From a bacterium (lineage in GTDB: Bacteria; Vulcanimicrobiota; Xenobia; Xenobiales; JADMJV01), in assembly GCA_018780265.1 (NCBI GenBank), contig JADMJV010000010.1, positions 26,814 through 90,813 on the forward strand: a DNA stretch of 64,000 nucleotides, given 5' to 3'. A program made the translations under genes and the position numbers. The stretch's first letter is position 1; every line of letters begins with the position of its first letter. Shown piece by piece: positions 8,581 through 17,233 of the stretch. Under the pieces are notes generated by a model. It was not told the DNA's origin. It made no database searches and worked only from the letters and a program-made list of their open reading frames with translations.

Positions 8581-10599
8581 ATGACCAATCGCTTCTCCCG
8601 TAGCCTGGCCTCTTTAGGTCTGGCTCTTTTGCTTTCTGGCGCAGTCCTCGGCGAACCGTCCCAGAGCGGGTTGGATCTATCCAACCTCGACCGCAGCACG
8701 CCGGCCTCCCAAGACTTTTTCCAGTATTCGAACGGAGGCTGGCTGAAAGCCAACCCCATACCCGCCGACAAGCCGCGCTGGGGCACTTTTAACCAGTTGT
8801 ACGAGAACAACCAGAGTCTGCTCCAGGCCATTCTCATCCAGGCTGCGGCCCACGCCGAGGATGAGAACAGCCGAAAAATCGGGGATTTCTACAGCAGTGG
8901 CATGGAGGCACCCAGCCAGGCGGCCGGCCTCGAATTACTCAAGGCCGAGACGCAGAGCCTGGCTCAGGCGAGCACGCCCGCCCAGTTGCAGAGCTGGGTC
9001 ACCGGCTTGCATCAGCGCGGGTTGCATCCCTATTTTTCCTTTGGGTCGGCTCAGGACGCTAAAGATAGCAGTCAGGTGATCGGCCAACTCAACCAGGGCG
9101 GCCTGGGGCTGCCCGATTGCGAGTACTACACCCGCAGCGACGAGAAGTCGGTCAAGATTCGGGCCCAGTATCTTGAGTTTATAGCAGCGGTCTTTCAACG
9201 CTGGGGCGAGAAACCCGAGGTAGCCGCCAAAAAAGCCCAACAAGCCTTCGATCTGGAAAGTCAACTGGCCAAGAGCAGCATGACATTGGTGGAACAGCGT
9301 GATCCAGAGGCCTCCTATCACCCTGTTACGCCGTCGGAGCTGGCCCAACAGGCTCCCCAATGGGATTGGGACAGCTACTTCAAGACCCTGGGGGCCCCGG
9401 CCATGGGCAGGGTCAATCTGTCCTCGCCCAAGTTTTTCACCGGTCTGGCTCAGGTCCTCAAAGACACGCCACTGGAAGCCCAACAGAGCTACTTGCAGTG
9501 GCAACTGCTGCGCAATTCGGCCGACTATCTTAGCGAAGACTGGAGCGTCCTCTCTTTCGGCTTCTACGGCAAGACTCTCACCGGCGCGCTGGAGATCAGT
9601 CCACGCTGGCGGCGGGTTGTCAAAGTCATCGACTCCAACATGGGCGACGCGCTGGGCGAGAAGTACGTGGCTCAGCACTTTCCGCCGGCCGCCAAGGCCA
9701 AAGTGGACGACATGGTGGTGCGCCTGCGCAAATCGCTGAGCAAAACCCTGGACGGACTGGAATGGATGAGCGCCGCTACCAAAGAGCAAGCTCAGGCCAA
9801 ACTGGCCTCCTTTCGCGCCAAGATCGGCTACCCCGAGCGCTGGCGCGACTATAGTGCCCTGAAAATTGATCGCAAGAACTACCTGGCCAACGTGTGGAAT
9901 TCGGAGGCCTTCGAGGTCAAACGCGATCTGGCCAAGATCGGCAAACCCCAAGACCGCAACGAGTGGTATATGTCCCCCCCCACCGTCAATGCATACTACG
10001 ACCCGCAGAACAATGAAATCGTCTTTCCGGCCGGTATCTTGCAGCCACCCTTTTTCTCGCTAAGCGCCGATGACGCGGTAAACTACGGGGCTCTGGGGGT
10101 GGTCATCGGCCACGAGATCACCCACGGATTTGACGATCAAGGCGCCCAATTTGATGCCAAAGGCAACCTGCGCAACTGGTGGGGCCAGCAAGACCTGGAC
10201 AAGTTCAAGGGCCTGGCCAAAGCCATCGAGGATCAATTTAGCGGCTACCAGGTGGCCGATGGCCTGCACATCAACGGCAAACTGGTGGTAGGCGAAAGCA
10301 TCGCCGACCTGGGCGGGCTCAAACTGGCCATGCAGGCGTACGCCGACTCGCAAGTGGGCAAACCGGCCCAGGTGCTGGACGGATTTACGCCCGATCAGCG
10401 CTTCTTTCTGGCCTACGCCCGCATCTGGGCAATGAATCTTCGCCCCGAGTACGAGCGTTTGCAGGTCAACACCGACCCTCATCCACATCCGCGCTTCCGC
10501 GTCAACGGGCCGCTTTCAAATCTCGAAGAATTTCAAAAGTCGTTTGCGATTCCGGCCGAGTCACCAATGGTTCGAAAGCAGCGCAACCGAGTATGGTAA
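8581..10599 (+). CDS. M13-family zinc metallopeptidase (neprilysin/PepO type), exported
   Basis: 672 residues with an N-terminal signal peptide (hydrophobic core about 10-25). The zinc site HEITH is at about 511-515 (VVIGHEITHGFDDQGAQFD), and the third ligand region GESIADLGGLKLA follows about 55 residues later, both diagnostic of M13. The family C-terminal pattern ending in VW is present. The N-terminal M13 domain (DFFQYSNGGWLK) is complete, and the length is normal. It should cleave peptides in the periplasm or outside. The stop overlaps the next gene start by 7 nt, so the downstream signalling gene is probably translated with it. Confidence 0.93.
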   Translation: MTNRFSRSLASLGLALLLSGAVLGEPSQSGLDLSNLDRSTPASQDFFQYSNGGWLKANPIPADKPRWGTFNQLYENNQSLLQAILIQAAAHAEDENSRKIGDFYSSGMEAPSQAAGLELLKAETQSLAQASTPAQLQSWVTGLHQRGLHPYFSFGSAQDAKDSSQVIGQLNQGGLGLPDCEYYTRSDEKSVKIRAQYLEFIAAVFQRWGEKPEVAAKKAQQAFDLESQLAKSSMTLVEQRDPEASYHPVTPSELAQQAPQWDWDSYFKTLGAPAMGRVNLSSPKFFTGLAQVLKDTPLEAQQSYLQWQLLRNSADYLSEDWSVLSFGFYGKTLTGALEISPRWRRVVKVIDSNMGDALGEKYVAQHFPPAAKAKVDDMVVRLRKSLSKTLDGLEWMSAATKEQAQAKLASFRAKIGYPERWRDYSALKIDRKNYLANVWNSEAFEVKRDLAKIGKPQDRNEWYMSPPTVNAYYDPQNNEIVFPAGILQPPFFSLSADDAVNYGALGVVIGHEITHGFDDQGAQFDAKGNLRNWWGQQDLDKFKGLAKAIEDQFSGYQVADGLHINGKLVVGESIADLGGLKLAMQAYADSQVGKPAQVLDGFTPDQRFFLAYARIWAMNLRPEYERLQVNTDPHPHPRFRVNGPLSNLEEFQKSFAIPAESPMVRKQRNRVW

Positions 10600-12077
10600 A
10601 TGCGCCCGAGTGGGTATTTGACAGCCTCCCCTATGGCGTTTTGTTGCTGGATGCGCAAAATTACGTAAAGCGGGCCAACAAAGAAGCCCAGCGCTTCTTT
10701 GGGCGGCAAGCCGAGGTGGGCGGGCATTTCTCACAGCGCCTGCCCGCCGGGCAACATCGCCTGCCCAGTCCCGAGGCCGGCTCGGCCGGTCTGGTGGCCG
10801 AGGTACTCGAAGGGCCTCCCGGCAGCGAACTCTGGCTCTACGTATTTCGTGAGGATTCGCAAGTTGCCTGGGTATCCGAAGACACCGAGCGCATGGCTTT
10901 TGAGGATCCTCTGACGGGCCTGCCCAACTGGAACATTCTCAGTCAGTTTGTCGATCACAGTTGCAGCCAATCCCAGCGCTATCAACGCTCCTCCGCTTTG
11001 CTGCGGGTAGACCTGGACCACCTGCGCCAGGTCAACAACGATTTGGGCCGCACCGGCGGCGATGAGGTATTGGTGCAGGCGGCCCAACGTCTGCAAAATC
11101 TGGTGCGCAGCTCCGACATTGTGGGTCGCCTGGAAGGCGACAAGTTCTTGATCTTGCTCACCGAACTGACCGCCGACAGGGGTGTGCGCAGCAGTGAAAC
11201 CGGGCACCTGCCGGTGCGGGCTCGGGCGGCCGTGGTGGCCATGCGTCTCAACGCCGCATTTCGGCAGCCCTTCATCGTGGGTGAGGCCCAGGTGGCTTGC
11301 CCGGTCTCTATCGGGGTGGCCGTCTGTCCCGAGGACGCGATCCTACCCGGTGAATGGGTGGAGGCTGCCGAGCTGGCCTTGCAGCACAGCAAGGAGGCCG
11401 GTGGAGACAGCCACGAACTCTATGCCGAAGCCCTCAAACAACAGCACGAGCTAAAAAAGGACCGCCATCGTCAAATGGAGGAAGCCCTGCGCGACGGCGG
11501 GTTGGCCTTTCGCTGGCTGCCGGTCATGGGCCCGGAACCTCTGGAGCATTACTGGTGGCAATGGCCGGCTCAGTCGATCGATGGTCCTGAAGTTCCTGAT
11601 TGGATCGATTCGGCCGGACTCCATGGCCCTTGGGGAAAGTGGCAAAAAGCCTATCTCGAGAGCCAGAAGGGCCAGTGTGACCGGCTGGCTCCCCTACCCT
11701 CGGTGTGGTTAAATCCGGGCGTAGACACCGGCTTTTTGCTCCAGCCCGGCTGGATCTGGGAGGTCGACGAAGTCGTCCTGCACCATCGTTACCGCCTGCA
11801 AAGTCTGCTTCAGCTCCAGGACAAGGGGCTGAAATGGATCTTGAGCTGCTCCAGTCGAGGCCTGCAAAATCTGTCGCTGCTGGGCAAACTTCAGCCCAAG
11901 ATGATGAAATTTCCCCTGCCGCCCAAGCCCACTTTTGAGCACGAACGCTTGTTGATGGCCTCGGCTCAGGTGGCCGAGGCCTTTGGCATCGAGTTGTTGG
12001 TATGCCTGGATCAAGACTCCGAGCCTCGCCAACTGATGAGCAAGCTATCGCCCCGCTGGATGTTGCGCACTCCCTGA
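10593..12077 (+). CDS. PAS-like, degenerate GGDEF and degenerate EAL-type signalling protein
   Basis: 494 residues. A short PAS-like segment (1-90) precedes a diguanylate cyclase fold: DPLTGLPNWN at 105-114, RVDLDHLRQVNND near 138-150, and EGDKF at 181-185 in place of GGDEF. The C-terminal 200 residues align in length and general pattern with an EAL domain but have no EAL motif (WLPVMGPEP instead), so neither synthesis nor hydrolysis of c-di-GMP is expected. It may be a binding or scaffold protein. It overlaps the M13 gene and its stop shares a base with the next start (TGATG). Confidence 0.75.
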   Translation: MVNAPEWVFDSLPYGVLLLDAQNYVKRANKEAQRFFGRQAEVGGHFSQRLPAGQHRLPSPEAGSAGLVAEVLEGPPGSELWLYVFREDSQVAWVSEDTERMAFEDPLTGLPNWNILSQFVDHSCSQSQRYQRSSALLRVDLDHLRQVNNDLGRTGGDEVLVQAAQRLQNLVRSSDIVGRLEGDKFLILLTELTADRGVRSSETGHLPVRARAAVVAMRLNAAFRQPFIVGEAQVACPVSIGVAVCPEDAILPGEWVEAAELALQHSKEAGGDSHELYAEALKQQHELKKDRHRQMEEALRDGGLAFRWLPVMGPEPLEHYWWQWPAQSIDGPEVPDWIDSAGLHGPWGKWQKAYLESQKGQCDRLAPLPSVWLNPGVDTGFLLQPGWIWEVDEVVLHHRYRLQSLLQLQDKGLKWILSCSSRGLQNLSLLGKLQPKMMKFPLPPKPTFEHERLLMASAQVAEAFGIELLVCLDQDSEPRQLMSKLSPRWMLRTP

Positions 12078-12580
12078 TGGTTCTATCTCGGGGATCGCTG
12101 GCCGATTGCCAGGCCGAACTGTTGGTGTGCGGGGTCAACGACACCGGCAAGGTCGACGCGGGGGCCATCGGGGCCCTTTTTCAAGAAGCCGGAGGGCTCC
12201 TCGAAGAGTGCTTGCAGACAGGACTGGCCAACGGCTCGCGCCTGCCCGGCAGTGTGGTGCTGACTCCCCCGTTCGAGCTGGCCCATCGCGGCGTCAAAGG
12301 CCTGGCTCTGGTGGTGGTCAGGCCCGTTCCCAGCCTGGACCAGTTGCGTCAGGCGGCGGCCATGGTGGCCCATCAAATCATGACTCAGGGCTGGAAAAGC
12401 CTGGCCTGCCCGGCGCTGGGCTGTGGAGCCGGGGCCTTGCCGCCTGCTCAGGCTGCCCACGCCTTGCTCGAGGGGCTGGCGAGCCTGCTACGGCAGGGAT
12501 TGGAATTGGAACTGGCCCTGCCCCGGCCCGCTGATTATGAGGCCTACCAGGCGGTAGCCAGACAGCTCAAGCTGCTTTAG
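12077..12580 (+). CDS. Macro-domain-like protein
   Basis: 167 residues from ATG 12077, which overlaps the stop of the preceding gene as TGATG. The pattern of a short hydrophobic strand and VNDTGKVDAGAIGALFQEAG, then CPALGCGAGALPPAQAAHALLEGL, resembles macro domains (ADP-ribose binding: IVNAAN region, then the glycine-rich GAG). The classical Asn-Asn pair is not obvious, so ligand binding is uncertain. Its 3' end overlaps the convergent gene at 12577 by 4 nt. Confidence 0.6.
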   Translation: MVLSRGSLADCQAELLVCGVNDTGKVDAGAIGALFQEAGGLLEECLQTGLANGSRLPGSVVLTPPFELAHRGVKGLALVVVRPVPSLDQLRQAAAMVAHQIMTQGWKSLACPALGCGAGALPPAQAAHALLEGLASLLRQGLELELALPRPADYEAYQAVARQLKLL

Positions 12581-12975
12581 ACAATTTGAAAACCTTCGGT
12601 GCTCTTGGGCAGGCTTACGGTGCCACTGGCCCAATGGTAGGGCGCCTCCACATGATGGGTCACAATATCGCCGGACTCTTCGATCCAGCTTTCTAGCTTG
12701 ACATGTCCCCCTTGGGCCGAGAGCAACTGATGGTTGTGCCTCCAGTGGCCGTCGTCGGTTTCCACCCAATCTGCATCGGGAGGTAGACCGGTAATCACGA
12801 AGTCGCGCACGCGGGGGTCCCCAATACTGGGGATAAAGTCGTCCTGACATTGGGCAAAGGCCTGATCTACGGTGCCGTCCGAGCGAATCTCGTTGAGAGA
12901 CGGATGCCCCTCAATGTTTGCCCGAAATACGCTGCCAAAAGGCACGCCGCTCCAACCTGAAATTGCCATGGGCAC
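12577..12975 (-). CDS. Hypothetical protein
   Basis: 132 residues (GTG 12975 or ATG 12969), soluble, with no signal peptide and no family I recognise. The C-terminal half is rich in His and Trp (DGHWRHNHQLL, HHVEAPYHW). It is convergent with the macro-like gene, with a 4-nt overlap of stops. No clear ribosome binding site. Confidence 0.5.
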   Translation of the reverse strand: MPMAISGWSGVPFGSVFRANIEGHPSLNEIRSDGTVDQAFAQCQDDFIPSIGDPRVRDFVITGLPPDADWVETDDGHWRHNHQLLSAQGGHVKLESWIEESGDIVTHHVEAPYHWASGTVSLPKSTEGFQIV

Positions 12976-13088
12976 ACTCTAGCCTGTGGCGGGAACTGGA
13001 ACGTGAACGCGAAGTTTCCATTTGGCCGGGAGTGGGCTTTGGGGGCATTGATGGAGAACGGTCCCGCACAATCAGAAAGGTGAAAGTT

Positions 13089-13505
13089 ATGCAAAATCAA
13101 CTCAGGCTATGGTTGGTCGGGCTGCTGCTGCTGGCCAGCACGGGTCTGGCCGTGGCCAAGCCCCCCGAAATGAAAACTCACAGCTCGACGGCTAAAGGAG
13201 CCATAGTCACTGTAGTCCATTTTTCCGCCCCCTGGTGAGGGGCTTGCGTGGCCATGGAGCCCGCCATGACTCAGTTTGAGTCAAAATACAAGAGCAAGGT
13301 CAATCTCGTCTCCATGAACTCCGACGAGACCGATACACCGGAGTACAAGAAATACGGCAAATTGCTGGAAAAACTCTCGCAAGGCGGTATCCCTTTGACG
13401 GTCTGGACGGATAGCAAAGGCAAAGTTCTCGACCAGAAGCTGGGAGGACTTAGCGAAAAAGAGCTGAGCGACCGGAGCCAGCAGGCGATCAAACGGGCCA
13501 AGTAG
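13089..13505 (+). CDS. Secreted thioredoxin-like protein with in-frame UGA (probable selenocysteine) at the active site
   Basis: A single frame runs from ATG 13089 (AGGTG 7 nt upstream) to the TAG at 13503-13505, broken only by TGA at 13236-13238. The N-terminal part has a signal peptide (hydrophobic core about 5-22) and the thioredoxin beta strand VTVVHFSAPW. The TGA falls exactly at the first active-site cysteine: W49-UGA50-G51-A52-C53 in place of WCGxC. The frame continues as a normal thioredoxin fold with the cis-Pro strand GGIPLTVWTDSKG. Full length would be 138 residues, normal for the family. The second Cys and the downstream frame are intact, which fits selenocysteine insertion better than decay. 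A candidate SECIS hairpin lies just 3' of the UGA. A recent Cys-to-stop mutation remains the alternative. Confidence 0.8.
13239..13271 (+). promoter_or_regulatory. Candidate bacterial SECIS element
   Basis: Just downstream of the TGA, CATGG (13253-13257) pairs with CCATG (13264-13268) around the six-base loop AGCCCG, extendable by G13251-C13270 and G13250-U13271 across one mismatch. The loop starts 20 nt after the UGA and has G within its first two positions, as expected for bacterial SECIS. A competing hairpin pairs GGGCT (13240-13244) with AGCCC (13258-13262). Which one forms cannot be decided by eye. Confidence 0.45.
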
Positions 13506-13536
13506 GCCCTCGGTCAATCAACAGGGAGGCGACGCC

Positions 13537-14257
13537 ATGGCCAAACTCGATCCCATTCGTCTGCGCATCGCCGTGCGCGCCTCCCTGGCCTGCGGGTTGG
13601 CCCTGCTTATCCCAGAGAATGCCTGGGTCCAGCATCAGTGGGTAATGGTGAGCGTGGCCATCCTGGTCACCTCGGAACCACGCTGGGGGGCCCTGGTTCA
13701 GAAGAGTTGGGCGCGCATTTTGGGCACCATCGCCGGAGGTCTACCGGCCCTGGCGGTAGGCCTTTTAGCCCCCACTCACCCCTGGCTGGCGGCCACCTGC
13801 TTGATTTTGGTCATTGCCACGGCGACGTACTTCGCGACAGGCTCTACAGATGGCCGTGATGGATTGCCTGCAACTGCTCCAAACCTACGCCCAAGCGCTC
13901 AGAGCTGAGCAAGACCCCGGCCCCCAGGTGGGCGCCGCGATCTTGGCCAACCTCAGCCTGCAGCAGCGGCTGATTCAGGAAGCACGGCTGGAATCTCGCC
14001 ACTTTCCAACTTCGGCCCGGCTGGCCAACTGGGACCTTCTGCGGGCCACTTTTCGATATCTGCAGCTGATCGCCCTCAGCGGTGGGGGCCCCAAAATGCA
14101 GCCCGTCCTGGACACTGTGGACGCACTGATCGCATCGGGCGGTCCTGGCCTCCATAACGACTCGGAGAGTGTCGCCCGATTGCCCGCCCCCGATTCAGCC
14201 TCTCTGGACTTCTGCTACACCCGACTGCAGGTTACTTTGGAGGCCCTCAAGGCCTAG
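13537..14257 (+). pseudogene. Broken FUSC-family membrane protein gene
   Basis: Starts at ATG 13537 with GGGAGG 8 nt upstream. The first frame gives the N-terminal membrane part of a FUSC/aromatic-acid-exporter protein (HQWVMVSVAILVTSEPRWGA, then GTIAGGLPALAVGLL) and ends at 13908 in low-quality sequence. A second frame (about 13835-14257) gives a helical cytosolic segment (RQALQMAVMDCLQLLQTYAQ) typical of the later part of the family. The join near 13835 needs a frame change, and several membrane helices are missing, so an internal deletion with frameshift is likely. Two separate short genes are less likely, because the second frame has only a TTG start without a binding site. Confidence 0.6.
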
Positions 14258-14296
14258 CAGGCCAGGGCCCACAGTTTTCAGCACGAACAGCCGGCC

Positions 14297-15982
14297 ATGG
14301 GCCGAGGTAACTTTCTCAAGTTCATGCTGGTAAGCTTTCCCGCCCTGGCAATCGCTCTGGTGATCTTCTCCCAGGCCATCCTGGCACGCCTGGATCAGGC
14401 CCGGAGCGGAACCGCATGGCTGGCCCTGCTGGCCAGGCTGACGACGGGCCTGGGCGTCATGCTTTTCTTGCTGGTGGTAGTCGCGGCCGGGCGAGGGTCC
14501 TATCGAGGGTTTGCACGTTTTTCCCTGGCCTACACCCTGGCACTCAGCCTGGTCATGGTGGGCCTGACGGAGACCTTCCTTCCCTTGCCCTGCCCACCCA
14601 CGCCTGCCCAGACCCTGCTGATAGAGCAGTTACGCAGGCGCCACGAGGAGATTACCAAACCCTACCACGGTAGCCTGTTTGTGCCGGGCCGGGCCAACGG
14701 GTTGGGCTGGCTCGACCGCGACCACACCTTCAACAGGAAGGGGCGGCGAATTCTCTTCATTGGCGATTCGATGCTGGAAGTCCGCTCCCGTCGGCGCCTG
14801 GCCTTGCGGGTGGAAGACCGATTGGCCGCCGTAGAGGTGGTCAACCTCTCGATGACAGGGTCTGACCCGCTGGACTACCGTTTTCGTCTCAACGAATACG
14901 CCTTCGACTACCAGCCAGAACACATCTTTGTCTTTCTTTATGGGCCCAACGACTTTTCTCTGATGCCTCCCTACCAACCTTATCGACCCCGGCCGGTCCG
15001 AGTCACCCGACAGACCATCGAGTCGGCCCAAAAAGTTGGCCTGCCAGCCACCGTAGTGGAAGCTTTAAGCCGACTGGCCAGGGGCGACAAAATCTATACG
15101 GACCGAAAATCGTTCCTGGAGGCGGTAGGGTTGGCACTATCCCCCGAGCAGTGTCAGTTGCTGTACACCGTTGCCGTCGCCTACTCGGATGCGGAGACCC
15201 GCAAATTTCTCCAGTCCACGCGCAGCCGCCTGGAGAACCTTGGGACCAAACTGGTAGAGATGGTCAGCAAAGGCTTGCAGAAGGCGGGTTTGCCCGCGCC
15301 GTTCTATCCGGATCTGCAATGGTGGTCCACGGAGCCCTTCTTGGAGCGAGAACATAAAGTGTATCAGTTGCCACCGGCTCGCCGGCTGCGCGCTCTGGCC
15401 CAACTCTACGCGGAGTTTATGCACACCCCGGCGGGCCCGGTGTATGATTGGTTGCAGGCCCAGAGTCCCCAACTGCGCAGCTGGCTGACGGCGGAGGCCG
15501 ACATGCTTTGGTTTCTGGCCATCCCTCTCAATCGATTGTCCGGCCTGCTCGATACCCCCGGTCCGGAGAGCGTGGAAGAGAAAAGGCTCCATCGGGAAAG
15601 AGTGGCTCTCTACGATCCGTTGCTGACGGAGATGTCCGACACCGCCCGCGCCCACGGCTGCAAACTCACTTTCGTCTTCATTCCCACGCCGGGCCTGGCC
15701 GATAAGGATTTTGTCCGCTTCTGGGGAGACCTTTTGCCCACCGAGTGGGCGGCCAGGGTCTACACGGAAGTGCTGGCCCGAGCCAAAAACCGGGTGTCGT
15801 GCATCGATCTTGGAGCGGATCCCGATCGCTTCCGCGGCGGCTACTGGCCACTCGACGGCCATTGGACCGATGCCGCCAACGACAGCGTAGCCGATATTCT
15901 GGTGCACTTTCTACAATCTCAGCAGCCTGTCAGCAACAACGACGCAGCCTGGGCCAGGCCAAGCAACTGCTCCCGGGACTGA
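14297..15982 (+). CDS. Membrane-anchored SGNH/GDSL-type hydrolase or acyltransferase
   Basis: 561 residues. Three N-terminal membrane segments (about 8-30, 42-65, 73-95) lead into an extracytoplasmic SGNH fold: block I is FIGDSMLEV (Ser nucleophile), block III is YGPNDF, and the C-terminal catalytic pair lies in LDGHWTDAAND (Asp-x-x-His-like). AlgX/OatA-type O-acyltransferases and GDSL esterases share this arrangement; the substrate cannot be deduced. A long helical insertion sits between the blocks. Its last 64 bases overlap the convergent tetR gene. Confidence 0.72.
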   Translation: MGRGNFLKFMLVSFPALAIALVIFSQAILARLDQARSGTAWLALLARLTTGLGVMLFLLVVVAAGRGSYRGFARFSLAYTLALSLVMVGLTETFLPLPCPPTPAQTLLIEQLRRRHEEITKPYHGSLFVPGRANGLGWLDRDHTFNRKGRRILFIGDSMLEVRSRRRLALRVEDRLAAVEVVNLSMTGSDPLDYRFRLNEYAFDYQPEHIFVFLYGPNDFSLMPPYQPYRPRPVRVTRQTIESAQKVGLPATVVEALSRLARGDKIYTDRKSFLEAVGLALSPEQCQLLYTVAVAYSDAETRKFLQSTRSRLENLGTKLVEMVSKGLQKAGLPAPFYPDLQWWSTEPFLEREHKVYQLPPARRLRALAQLYAEFMHTPAGPVYDWLQAQSPQLRSWLTAEADMLWFLAIPLNRLSGLLDTPGPESVEEKRLHRERVALYDPLLTEMSDTARAHGCKLTFVFIPTPGLADKDFVRFWGDLLPTEWAARVYTEVLARAKNRVSCIDLGADPDRFRGGYWPLDGHWTDAANDSVADILVHFLQSQQPVSNNDAAWARPSNCSRD

Positions 15983-16515
15983 CCGGCGCGAGCCCGAATG
16001 GCAAGGCTGTGCAGGATGGCCGAGGCCATTTGGGCGCTCAAACTTGGGTCCAAATTAGGGGAAAGGGCCCCGCGCGCCTGAGCCTGTCGTAAATACGTCT
16101 CCAGGCCACAATCCAATTCTTGCAAAATGTCGGCCAGCATCTGCCGAATGGCAGGATGCTCGCTGATGGCGCTGGGGGCAGTGCAGACCGCCATACAACC
16201 CCGACCGGAACCGCTGCTGTACAGTTCCAGGGCGCTCTGGTAGAAAGCACGCAATGCGGACGCCACCGGTAGTTGTGGATCCAGGGCCTGGACCAGGCTG
16301 GCCCGCAGGCTTTGCGTCCACATCTTGAGGGCAGCCAGATAGATCGCTTCTTTGTCTCCAAACGACGCATAAAGGCTGGGGCGATTGAGGCCGGTGGCGG
16401 CGCTCAAATCGTCGAGGGAAGTGGCTTCAAAGCCACCCTCCCAAAAAGCCTCCAGAGCTTTGCCCAGGACAACTTCTTCCGAGAAGCCTCGGGGGCGACC
16501 GCGGGCTTTTTTCAT
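15919..16515 (-). CDS. TetR/AcrR-family transcriptional repressor
   Basis: 198 residues. The N-terminal helix-turn-helix is clear (about 12-55: VVLGKALEAFWEGGFEATSL, then LNRPSLYASFGDKEAIY). The C-terminal ligand-binding part includes RGCMAVCTA, a pattern common in TetR regulators of electrophile or drug responses. It is divergent from a glutathione transferase gene, whose promoter carries an inverted repeat, so the two probably form a regulator/target pair. Confidence 0.9.
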   Translation of the reverse strand: MKKARGRPRGFSEEVVLGKALEAFWEGGFEATSLDDLSAATGLNRPSLYASFGDKEAIYLAALKMWTQSLRASLVQALDPQLPVASALRAFYQSALELYSSGSGRGCMAVCTAPSAISEHPAIRQMLADILQELDCGLETYLRQAQARGALSPNLDPSLSAQMASAILHSLAIRARAGQSREQLLGLAQAASLLLTGC

Positions 16516-16546
16516 TCCAATTCTGTACCAAGTTGCAAAAAAATCA

Positions 16547-16576
16547 TTGACTCCACAATTTTACTGCGATATAGTA
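16547..16576 (+). promoter_or_regulatory. Sigma-70 promoter of the glutathione transferase gene with candidate TetR operator
   Basis: TTGACT (16547-16552), a 17-bp spacer and TATAGT (16570-16575) make a near-consensus promoter reading toward 16603. TACT (16562-16565) and AGTA (16573-16576) are inverted repeats across the -10 box and could be part of the operator of the divergent TetR protein. Confidence 0.75.
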
Positions 16577-16602
16577 CAAAAATTAAATCCACAGGAGAAT
16601 CG

Positions 16603-17232
16603 ATGCATTTATACTTCACGCCAATGTCCTGTTCTTTGGCTTCACGGATGGCCCTGTGCCAGGCCGGGCTGGATCACGAGACCACTTTTCACCAGGTGAT
16701 TCTGGCCAGCAAAACCCTGCCGGACGGCAGCGACTACCGGACCGTCAGTCCCAAAGGCCAGGTGCCTGCCCTGCACACCCGGGAGGGTCAATTGCTCACC
16801 GAGAACGCGGCCGTTCTGCAGTACATCGCCGACCTGGCCCCGGATTCGGGCCTGGCCCCCGCGGCCGGCACCTTTCAAAGGGTGAAACTTCAGGAGTGGC
16901 TGAGCTATATCTCCAGCGAGCTGCACAAGGCCATTTTCTATACCCTGTTTAATCCGGGTTCGCCCGAAGAGGCCAGAAGCTACGCTCGCGAAACCCTGGC
17001 GCCGCCCCGCCTGGACTGGGTCAACCAACAGTTGTCGGGGAGAGACTTTCTGCTCGAGGACTGGGGCTTCAGCGTGGCCGATGCCTACCTGGTGACGGTT
17101 CTAAACTGGCTGCAGCCGGCCGGATTGAAGCTGAGCGACTGGCCTCACTTGCAGGCCTACCATCACAGACTCAACAAGCTTGCCGCGGTAGCCAGGGCCG
17201 TGCAGGAGGACTACAAGCTATGGGCGGCTTGA
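16603..17232 (+). CDS. Glutathione S-transferase
   Basis: 209 residues from ATG 16603 (AGGAG 6 nt upstream). The N-terminal thioredoxin-like domain includes SPKGQVPALHTREGQLLTE, with the cis-Pro and the glutathione-binding TENAAVLQYIAD helix; the C-terminal helical domain has FSVADAYLVTVLNWL, matching the N-capping box of the family. The MSCSLASRMAL N-terminus with Cys and Ser near position 10 suggests a beta-class-like enzyme. Under a strong promoter beside a divergent tetR, so it is likely induced by a toxic compound. Confidence 0.92.
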   Translation: MHLYFTPMSCSLASRMALCQAGLDHETTFHQVILASKTLPDGSDYRTVSPKGQVPALHTREGQLLTENAAVLQYIADLAPDSGLAPAAGTFQRVKLQEWLSYISSELHKAIFYTLFNPGSPEEARSYARETLAPPRLDWVNQQLSGRDFLLEDWGFSVADAYLVTVLNWLQPAGLKLSDWPHLQAYHHRLNKLAAVARAVQEDYKLWAA

Positions 17233-17233
17233 T

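Noticed and set aside
13236..13238. Simple nonsense mutation in the thioredoxin gene
   Set aside because: Not fully excluded, but the stop is exactly at the first active-site Cys and the rest is intact, so selenocysteine is preferred.
15919..15982. Overlap of the SGNH and tetR genes by 64 nt
   Set aside because: It is a normal convergent overlap; neither gene looks truncated.
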